A DNA stretch of 64,000 bases from Heliocidaris tuberculata. Its lineage: Eukaryota; Echinodermata; Echinoidea; Camarodonta; Echinometridae. Under the pieces are notes generated by a model. The model was not told the origin of the DNA, made no database searches, and worked only from the letters and a program-made list of their open reading frames with translations. Below, piece after piece: positions 13,239 through 20,690 of this stretch. Positions within the stretch are counted from its first letter, which is position 1, and every line of letters starts with the position of its first letter. The translations under genes and the position numbers were made by a program. The stretch covers positions 2,405,880 through 2,469,879 of the forward strand of contig CM046852.1 of the NCBI GenBank assembly GCA_025618425.1, written 5' to 3'.

Positions 13239-14499
13239 CTGTTTTGAAAGACGAGAGAGATAACTAGACAACACATATAGATACAAGAGGATCAAACAAA
13301 ACAAAACATTCAACAAAGCATTGTGACATCATACCACGCAACAAGGTAGGACATGGATATAAGTGCTATCAATTTTAGTTGGTTCTAGATTAATCTGTAT
13401 TCACTTGGAGAGCAAATCTTAGAATTCTATTATTCAATCGTTTTAATTTTAAGAAAGATTCTTTAAGAAATGGGTGAGTGTAAAGGTGAGGAAGGGTGCA
13501 GTATTATTGTAATATAGTCTAAGGTTGGTTTAACATTCTACAAATCTGTGACAAAAACACATACAAATGGAAAATATATTTTTAGCAGTTATACGTTTTG
13601 AAGGCTTTACACCAGACTGCTAACAATTTTTACATACAAACATGCAAAGCATACAAAAATGATACTATGACTATAAACAGTTAACAATTTCAGGGATTGC
13701 CACAAAAGCCACATTTGAGTTTGATAAAAGCTGCACATAGATTATTCTCTGAACAATAAGTGTGCACATATGATGTGAGCCACCTTAGCAAATATTTCCT
13801 TGTGCATAGTGGGGCTTGGAGATGAAATATAATAATATCAATGAAAAATATGAACACACACAAATATAAGTTACATTTCAATTAGATTAATACATGTACA
13901 TGTACATTACACCTTCAACAGAAACACAACCAAAGTTAGGCCAGGAGACAAAAACAATGTTTTTTTCTTTTTGAAAAAAATGCACAAGAGACATGTCATG
14001 AATATTACATACAAGCACTTTTATGGCAGGTTATAATGTATACTGGTAGAGGTACACCCCCCCCCCCCCTCCACTCTGTCCTGGATAGCCCCCTCCTAAC
14101 CAAGAAAACTATCCCTGAATATAATGTCTTTATTCATCTTTCCCCTGCGTAATTGTTTGAGAGTAAATGATGTAGAAGCAATGTAAAACCAGAAAATTTC
14201 ACGCACATGAAATGATTGCAAATTTTGCTGTTCCATTTAGTAATGCACTGTGAGAAAATGTCAAGAGGAATGAACAGAGACGACTCTACAGAGAGTGATG
14301 ATAGATGAAGTATAACTGGAGGCTGGATGGTTTTTAATGAATGCTCTTGGGTATGTCAGAGTGGAAAGGAAAATGTCTTATAAAAATGGAGAAAGATTAA
14401 ATGACAGAGACATAGACAGTGAAACAGAGCAATGGGGAAAAAAAGAAAAGAGAAGGAAGATTGACAAAACGAGAGAGGCAAACGGTAACAAAGAAAAAT

Positions 14500-15005
14500 T
14501 TAAAGGGAAAGTTCACCCTGAAGATTACTTGAGTTTAAAAAATGCAGAAAAAATAAAGAAAAATATTGGCGAAGGTTTGATGAAAATCGGTCAAATAATA
14601 AAAGAGTTATGAGTATTTAAAGTTTTGGATTCGTGACGTCACATGCGAGCAGCTGCCCATTGGTCATGTAATAAATATTCCATATATTCGCATTTTTTTT
14701 TACGTTCCACGATAAATTAATATTGTTTCTTTTCAGAATCTAGTATTGAATAACATTTCTGACAATATATCAAATGCACAGACGAAAATATTCTAAATTT
14801 TCTGAGAAAACTGTATTTTATGGAATATTTATCACATTACATAATGGAGGAGCTGCTCGCATGTGACGTCACAAAATCAAAACTTCAAAATTCCATAACT
14901 CCGTTATTCTTTAACGGATTTTGTCTAAACTTTCGCCAATATTTTTCTTTATTTTTTCGGCATTTTTTAAACTCAAGTAATCTTCGGGGTGAACTTCCCC
15001 TTTAA
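14500..15005. mobile_element. TTAA-flanked palindromic MITE, about 500 bp
   Basis: Starts TTAA-AGGGAAAGTTCACCC and ends GGGTGAACTTCCCCT-TTAA. The two ends are inverted repeats over roughly 150 bp, including GATTACTTGAGTTTAAAAAA, the GCGAAAGTTT/GCGAAGGTTT part and GTGACGTCACATGCGAGCAG. No open frame for a transposase. TTAA at both edges suggests a piggyBac-like target preference. Confidence 0.85.
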
Positions 15006-15134
15006 GTAATAAACACAGAGATGATTGGAGTATAAAAGAAAGGAAACTAATAGATGGAAGGACGGAAGACAAGACTAGAAAATATGTTAAAGGCTGGAGA
15101 GAAATAGGGGGTAGCTAAAATAGTTGTAGAAAAG

Positions 15135-15223
15135 ATAGATAAAAGAGAGAGATAGAGGGAGAGAGAGAGAGAGAGAGATAGAGGGAGAGAGAGAGAGAGA
15201 GATAGAGGAGAGAGAGAGAGATA

Positions 15224-15287
<64 letters not shown>

Positions 15288-15381
15288 GAGAGATAGAGGG
15301 AGAGAGAGAGAGAGATAGAGGGAGAGAGAGAGAGAGATAGAGGGAGAGAGAGAGAGATAGAGGGAGAGAGAGAGAGAGATA

Positions 15382-15431
<50 letters not shown>

Positions 15432-15486
15432 GAGAGATAGAGGGAGAGAGAGAGAGAGATAGAGGAGAGAGAGAGAGAGAGAGATA

Positions 15487-15536
<50 letters not shown>

Positions 15537-15577
15537 AGAAAGGAGAAAAGAGTGATGCAGAGGAGGGGGAAGACAGC

Positions 15578-15610
<33 letters not shown>
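15135..15610 (+). repeat. GA-rich array, (GAGAGATAGAGG)n
   Basis: Nearly 480 bp of GA dinucleotides interrupted by ATAGAGGGA steps at a spacing of about 20-36 bp. On the CELF transcript it would be a very long (UC)n tract. Open frames across it are repeat artefacts. Confidence 0.95.
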
Positions 15611-15612
<2 letters not shown>

Positions 15613-16047
15613 ACAGAGAGAACAGATAAAATGACAAACACAGAATGAGATGACAACAGATTGGCAAGGGATGGAGCAGAACAAAAAAAAAAAAACACAT
15701 ACAGAGAGATAGAGAGACCGGGTAAACTATCAAACCATTAATTTGCTGTTGCTGACAGACGTAGGAAATAACACTAATAAGCATAAGCAAATGTGATTCT
15801 AATATGAACTCGTCGCATCAGTGTCAAAAGGGAATAGAGCTCATTGACACAACATGGCTGTTATTCCCCTTTTGCACTATTGCAACAAAATTATCAGGGC
15901 TGGGAGAGAGGACGTGGTGATGAGTATAAGTTCTCTGGGGGATAGGATACAGAACATGAGAGTGTTGAAGCATTGATATCTGAGAGGACTGAATGACATA
16001 GGAATCAGGCTAATAGCATTGCTGTCTCATTAATGAGAGCATCTGCT

Positions 16048-16110
16048 CAGTGCCAGAGGGCGTTAACTCATATTATGAAATACTGATTAACGATCTTCTG
16101 GCTCTCAACA
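16048..16110. repeat. GAGAGCCAGAAGG hairpin family, copy 1
   Basis: TGCCAGAGGGCGTTAACTCA followed after about 15 nt by TTAACGATCTTCTGGCTCTC. The two arms are inverted repeats. This copy lies in an intron outside the 30-kb cluster. Confidence 0.8.
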
Positions 16111-16168
16111 GACCAATGAAGAGTTGATCAAAGAGGATAATGCTACATGATGTCAAAGACTAGATATG

Positions 16169-16341
16169 GGTGCCATTGCATAAAGACTTACTATTATAGT
16201 AACTTTGCCATCAGTGGTAACTACCATGGTAACGTTGCTCAACAGCCAATCAAAATCCAGTATTCCATGAAAAGTTACTATAATAGCAAAGTTACTATAA
16301 TAGCAAAGTTACTATAATAGCAAGTTTTATGCAACGGCACC
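16169..16341. mobile_element. 173-bp palindromic MITE (GGTGCC ends)
   Basis: Ends GGTGCCATTGCATAAA and TTTATGCAACGGCACC are inverted repeats, continued inward by TACTATTATAGTAACTTTG and its complement. The right arm contains three direct copies of GTTACTATAATAGCAA. A CCAATCA sits in the middle. No coding capacity. Confidence 0.85.
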
Positions 16342-16445
16342 ATGGAGTTGCCTCTCGGGATGAGGATTTTTGTAACAGAAATGATAAATAGAGCAATATT
16401 TGACTGAATGAAGAATTAACAAATACTTGAATGAAAGAATGGACG

Positions 16446-16482
16446 AGTGAATGAATGAATGAATGAATGAATGAATGAATGA
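16446..16482 (+). repeat. (GAAT)n microsatellite
   Basis: About nine GAAT units within a longer region of imperfect GAATGAA repeats (16395-16530). Confidence 0.85.
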
Positions 16483-16740
16483 AAAATAAATGCATGACAG
16501 AAGAAATGAATGAAAAAAAATGAATCAATAAAAGAATGACTGATGAAATCCCCCCCCCCCCTAAAAAAGGAAGAAAAGCTGAAAGAGAAGTTTTTGTTTC
16601 AGTGCTGACAAAGTAAGCATCAATCTCCTCTCCTTTTCTCATCCCTCATATCCCTATAACACCAACCACCCAATAACAAACTTTTCACTAGAAGTGAAGA
16701 TAAGTTAGTGATTAATCCTGGATCATTTCTATAGTCAGTA

Positions 16741-16862
16741 CTACCCAGCTGAAGAAAGCATCACAGGGTAGAACATACAGGCATTCATGAGATTTGTCAC
16801 TCTCAACCCAGAGAAGTAAATGGGTACCCGTACAAAGAAATGCCTTGAATGCTTGAGCGCTA
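16741..16862 (+). mobile_element. SINE-like fragment
   Basis: Contains AAATGGGTACCCGTACAAAG and TTGAATGCTTGAGCGCTA, matching in order the AGTGGGTACCCGGTAGGATT and AAGCGCTTAATT parts of the better-preserved SINE at 57237-57487. The tail is missing. Confidence 0.5.
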
Positions 16863-17040
16863 CATCAAGGAAGCTCAGCAAAAGCCGGAGTAATAATGAG
16901 TGCTTGTATTCAGTGCTTTCTATCCTTGGAAAAAAGTACATTATCAATCAAACTATTCTAGTTATTGCTGTTGTTGCTGTTGTTATCATTGTTGATGCTG
17001 TTGCTGTTGTTACTGTTATCATTATCATAACTTTACCAAC

Positions 17041-17205
17041 CTGTTGATCCTGGTGTGACTCCCATAATGCTGTTCCCTTGTGCTGCTGCTAGTAATGCTT
17101 GACTCTGAGCGAGGGCGTTCTGACCTTGACCTCCCGAACTGTTCTGTTGCTGGTTGACCGCTGATGCTAAAGCCGCTAGCTGAGGCATTGTCAATGCCGT
17201 TTGAC
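17041..17205 (-). CDS. CELF1: CELF exon: Gln/Ala-rich linker
   Basis: A 165-nt symmetrical phase 1-1 exon after TTCCCCTGTAG and before ACAG|GTTGGT. It reads G-QTALTMPQLAALASAVNQ, QQNSSGGQGQNALAQSQ, then ALLAAAQGNSIMGV and TPGST-G (residues 280-333). Low-complexity Gln/Ala content is typical of the CELF divergent domain. A second GT four bases into the donor (GTTGGTAAAG) would shift the frame. The intron just upstream is built of a roughly 145-bp repeat that includes a copy of this acceptor. Confidence 0.88.
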
Positions 17206-17650
17206 CTACAGGGGAAGATGAATATTCATGTCCTGCCATGAATATAAAACAGAAGAAATGGTGGTTGGTCACGAGAGAGGTGCAAAGGGTGGAAGGTTAA
17301 GGGTGTCAAATGTCAGAGGTCAAAGGGGTCAAAAGGCAAAGGTTTGACCTAGAGACGGACATGAATATTTATGTCCCGCCATGAGTATAAAAATAGAAGA
17401 GATGGTGGTTGGTCTCAAGAGAGGTGCAAAGGGTGAAAAGTTAAAGGTGCTAAAGGTCAAAGGGAGTCAGAGGTCAATGAGGTCAGAAGGCAAAGGTTTG
17501 ACTTCCGATGAAGATGAATCTCCTGCCATGAACATAAAAATAGAAGAGATGGTGGTTGGTCATGAGAGAGGTGCAAAGGGTGGAAGGTTGATGTGTCAAA
17601 GGTCAAAGGAGTCTCTGAGGTTAAAAGGCAAAAGTTTGAAAAAGTAAAAG
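17206..17650 (-). repeat. About 145-bp tandem repeat abutting the 165-nt exon acceptor
   Basis: Three copies start near 17213, 17357 and 17510, sharing ATGAATATTCATGTCCTGCC-type heads and AGAGGTGCAAAGGGTGGAAG cores, with more degenerate sequence to about 17700. Each contains several AGGTCA half sites (for example GTCAGAGGTCAAAGGGGTCA). The repeat reaches the splice site: TTTGACCTACAG (true) is matched by TTTGACCTAGAG at 17343-17354. Confidence 0.85.
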
Positions 17651-17837
17651 ACAGTAGCTGGTCTCAGGAAGGTAAAGGATAGGGTTGAAGGTCAAGGGTT
17701 AAGTTAAAAGTGTCAGAAGACAGAAGATACAAGTAATGTGTATGTAGTAGGTCACAAGAGAGATGCACAGACTGTAAGGTTCAAGATGTCAAGAACACAA
17801 AACTGTTCTTAAAAGAAAGCACTTTCTTGGTTACAAT

Positions 17838-18671
17838 AGCATACTGATCACCTATGTAGTTATCATTAGCATATTGACCTCTGACCTCAGTTATCAATAG
17901 CATATTGATCACCTATGTAGTTATCATTAGCATATTGACCTCTGACCTCAGTTATCAATAGCATATTGATCACCTATGTAGTTATCATTAGCATATTGAC
18001 CTCTGACCTCAGTTATCAATAGCATATTGATCACCTATGTAGTTATCATTAGCATATTGACCTCTGACCTCAGTTATCAATAGCATACTGATCACCTATG
18101 TAGTTATCATTAGCATATTGACCTCTGACCTCAGTCATCAATAGCATATTGATCACCTATGTAGTTATCATTAGCATATTGACCTCTGACCTCAGTTATC
18201 AATAACATAGTGATCACCTATGTAGTTATCATTAGCATATTGACCTCTGACCTCAGTTATCAATAGCATATTGATCACCTATGTAGTTATCATTAGCATA
18301 TTGACCTCTGACCTCAGTTATCAATAGCATATTGATCACCTATGTAGTTATCATTAGCATATTGACCTCCGACCTCAGTTATCAATAGCATAGTGATCAC
18401 CTATGTAGTTATCATTAGCATATTGACCTCTGACCTCAGTTATCAATAGCATATTGATCACCTATGTAGTTATCATTAGCATATTGACCTCTGACCTCAG
18501 TTATCAATAGCATATTGATCACCTACATGTATGTAGTTATCATTAGCATATTGACCTCTGACCTCAGTTATCAATAGCATATTGATCACCTATGTAGTTA
18601 TCATTAGCATATTGACCTCTGACCTCAGTTATCAATAGCATATTGATCACCTATGTAGTTATCATTAAAGG
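17838..18671. repeat. 61-bp satellite carrying DR1 motifs (about 13.7 units)
   Basis: Unit: GTAGTTATCATTAGCATATT, GACCTCTGACCTCAGTTATC, AATAGCATATTGATCACCTA and one further base, repeated head to tail with few differences. Each unit has TGACCTCTGACCT, whose complement is AGGTCA-G-AGGTCA, a DR1 nuclear-receptor element: 13 occurrences, one with a single change (near 18363). One unit (near 18530) carries a 6-bp insertion. The unit is itself a diverged dimer of about 30+31 bp. Confidence 0.95.
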
Positions 18672-18949
18672 CCACGATGAAGAAATATAAAGAAAATAAT
18701 CCATATGATATTGAGGATGAGGGTGATAGATATAACAATACATAGTCTCAACCAGCAAAGAAATACTTTGGTTCTGAAATCTGTTCCTCAGGGATGCCAC
18801 AAGGATCAATCCATTTGGACATACATGTAGGTTAAACCTTTTCCATAAAAAAGAGAAAATCCCCCCCCCCCTCCCAACCATCAAAACAAATGTCATTTTA
18901 CATAGCGTAGCCTCATCAGCACTAATACTGTTCTCCCTGAGGCCCTGCA

Positions 18950-19090
18950 ATCATATTATTACCCCAACTATAAAGTAGGTAGCTACCATGATAAGGCACT
19001 CAAGCATCCTACCTGGTACCCATTTCTTGACCCGGGTAAAAAGTGGCATATGTAGATTAATGTCTTGCCAAAGAACATTAGGGATGCATT
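18950..19090 (-). mobile_element. SINE copy, minus strand, beside a CELF donor
   Basis: Read on the minus strand it has TTCTTTGGCAAGACATTAAT, ACCCGGGTCAAGAAATGGGT, ACCAGGTAGGATGC and GGGGTAATAATATGATTGCA, the order seen in the SINE at 57237-57487. It starts about 35 bp from the donor at 19124. A truncated tail is likely. Confidence 0.6.
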
Positions 19091-19123
19091 CCCTTACATT
19101 ACTAGACGTCACAGTGCTCTTAC

Positions 19124-19214
19124 CTGGTAGTTGAAGGTTGGCAAGGTTTGATACGTTCCCCATGTTACCTCCTGTTCCTCCTCCGCCTCCCGCTGCTGCT
19201 GCTTGCTGTGCTAA
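19124..19214 (-). CDS. CELF1: CELF exon: Ala/Gly-rich linker
   Basis: A 91-nt exon between ATTTTTGCAG and CCAG|GTAAGA. It encodes LAQQAAAAGGGGGTGG, then NMGNVSNLANLQLP plus one base (residues 249-279). NLANLQLPG resembles the linker of CELF1/2, although this part of the family is poorly conserved. It enters in phase 0 and exits in phase 1, so it changes phase for all later linker exons. A SINE copy in the same orientation begins about 35 bp beyond the donor. Confidence 0.88.
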
Positions 19215-20174
19215 CTGCAAAAATGCATTCTGCTTTTTGTTTTTTAGGTGGGGAAGGAGGCACAACAAAAGAGAAAAGGGGGATAGGAATAAAACCAAAA
19301 TACTGCGGTGAACTTGTGGCATTTTGATTCTGGTTGCTAGCATGCTCACTCAGAAATCATTCATGCACAGTCCTAAGCAATAATTCTCGAAAACCAGAAA
19401 CTTTCGCGGGCATTAAATGTTAGCAAATTTCACAAGGGGTACAGATTCGCGAAAGTACCATGTCACGAAATACCTGATTTTACAACTGACACTTTTGCAA
19501 TTCAAGAAAGCTTCTTGGTGTGGAAATGGCTGTCATTAACTCTCATTAACTCACAAATCTCAAAAGTTTTCTGTTGCCAAAGTTTCTGGTTTTACAGTAT
19601 GATCAATTATCTTTTATTAGCCAATCAGAATCCATCTCATGATAGCTTGCTCCTGATTGGCTGATATCTGGGAATTTGTCACCCACAAGGCAATCGGGAT
19701 GTACATTATTCAGATCAGCTGAAAATTTAATATAAGATTGTTATTTGACTGTCCTAAATCATTCATGACTTCACATCTTTTTTGTTGAATTTCACTAACT
19801 CTTATAAATAAGTTAGGTCTGCTTTTTCTGCTTAAATTAAAACAAATTTCTATCAATGTTTAGTTTTCCATTTTCCTGTAAGTAACAGTATAATGGAAAC
19901 AAATTCAATTATTGCTTCGTCCTCAAATAAACATGACTAGTCACTGCAGAAGAAAGATAAAGTGTCTATCAAGGTGTAATAATTGTCTTGATCTGAAAAA
20001 ACATCTAAAACATTAAAAAAAAATAAAACCCAGCTAAACACATGAAAATTGTGTTTGTCAAAGGTTTAATGATTGGTTTGATCTGCACAAAATCCAGCCT
20101 AACACTTAAAATGAATACAATTCGTAACATTTAATCATTGCTTTGATCTTGAGGACACCAGGCTAAACACTTAC
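19215..20174 (-). other. CELF intron with one palindromic MITE
   Basis: A roughly 960-bp intron. Contains the TACTGTAAAACC-type MITE (19386-19599) and an inverted pair TTAGCCAATCAGAATCC / CTCCTGATTGGCTGA around 19618-19666. Otherwise unremarkable. Confidence 0.6.
19386..19599. mobile_element. MITE, CAGAAACTTTCGCG family, copy 1
   Basis: Left end AAAACCAGAAACTTTCGCGG, right end AAAGTTTCTGGTTTTACAGT, inverted with respect to each other. Internal parts (AAATGGC, CGCGAAAGTACCATGTC) match the copy at 24460-24668, partly in opposite orientation. Confidence 0.8.
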
Positions 20175-20357
20175 AAATAAGTATGGGTTGTTGAGCCCTG
20201 TGCCCTGTTGTTGTTGTTGGTTGTTCATACCACCTCCTAGACATGCCATTTGTAATAGGTTGTTGTAGCACATCTGTTGTGCCATTTGTTGCAGCTTCTT
20301 CTGTTCCTTTTCCTTCTGTGTGTCAGCAAACTTTACAACCAATTTTGACGTACAACC
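20175..20357 (-). CDS. CELF1: CELF exon: end of RRM2 and Q/M-rich linker
   Basis: A 183-nt phase 0-0 exon (61 codons) after TTTCTTGTAG and before CTTATTT|GTAAGT. It starts GCTSKLVVKFADTQKEKEQK (last strand of RRM2 and the basic helix after it), then LQQMAQQMCYNNLLQMA, and ends with a Gly/Asn/Gln-rich stretch including five Gln and NNPYLF (residues 188-248). VVKFADTQKEKEQK is a strong CELF signature. The exon is skippable in frame but would remove the last RRM2 strand. Its acceptor and first ~35 nt are repeated five more times upstream. Confidence 0.95.
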
Positions 20358-20690
20358 CTACAAGAAACAAAAAAAAAAAAAAAGCATTGAAATAGTAAAC
20401 TTTACTACCAATTTCGACGTACAACCCTATAAATAAACAAGAAAAAGAGCAATGAAACAGCAAATTTTACCATCAATTTCGACATAAAACCCTACAAAAA
20501 ACAAGCAGAAAAAGAGGAATGAAACAGCTAATTTTATGAGCAATTTTGACGTATAACCCTACAAAAAACAAGAAAAAGAGCAATGAAACAGTAAACTTTA
20601 CGACCAATTTGACTACAACCCTGCAGGAAGCAAGGAAGGAGAGTAATGTTACAGCAGACTTCACTACCAACATTGACATACAACCTGCTG
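20326..20690 (-). repeat. CELF1: Exon-edge tandem repeat: six serial 3' splice sites
   Basis: The start of the 183-nt exon with its polypyrimidine tract and AG is followed upstream by five degenerate copies. AG-proximal exon-like starts fall at 20426, 20491, 20558, 20620 and 20684 (spacing 69, 65, 67, 62, 64), the true one at 20357. The first decoy reads GGTTGTACGTCGAAATTGGT and still encodes GCTSKLVVKF with only silent changes. Others keep variants such as GFMSKLMVKF and GYTSKLLIKL. Each copy has a T/C-rich tract and a TAG or CAG. Confidence 0.93.

Larger units (their letters stand above)
13239..17040 (-). other. CELF intron with TTAA palindrome, GA array and palindromic MITE
   Basis: Between the 165-nt and 114-nt exons. 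Contains the TTAA-flanked palindrome (14500-15005), the 500-bp GA array (15135-15610), a hairpin copy (16048-16110), a 173-bp palindromic MITE (16169-16341), a (GAAT)n run (16446-16482), a SINE fragment (16741-16862) and a (TTG)n run (16966-17030). Poly-C runs sit at 14057-14069 and 16550-16561. Confidence 0.6.
17206..19123 (-). other. CELF intron made mostly of tandem repeats
   Basis: From its 5' side: 34 bp of intron, a SINE, about 280 bp of unique DNA, the 61-bp DR1 satellite, about 180 bp of unique DNA, then the AGGTCA-rich 145-bp repeats running up to the acceptor. Nearly two thirds of the intron is repetitive. Confidence 0.7.

Noticed and set aside
15047..15790. Long open frames (190-247 codons) of Leu/Ser on the minus strand
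   Set aside because: They are translations of the GA/TC dinucleotide array in all frames, with no start context, splice sites or family match.
17031..17041. Alternative donor GTAAAG four bases downstream of the 165-nt exon end
   Set aside because: A better-looking GT, but it would break the phase with every following linker exon; kept only as a possible minor site.
17838..18671. CRISPR-like regular array
   Set aside because: The 61-bp units are contiguous and near identical, without distinct spacers, and lie in an intron of an animal gene; it is a satellite.
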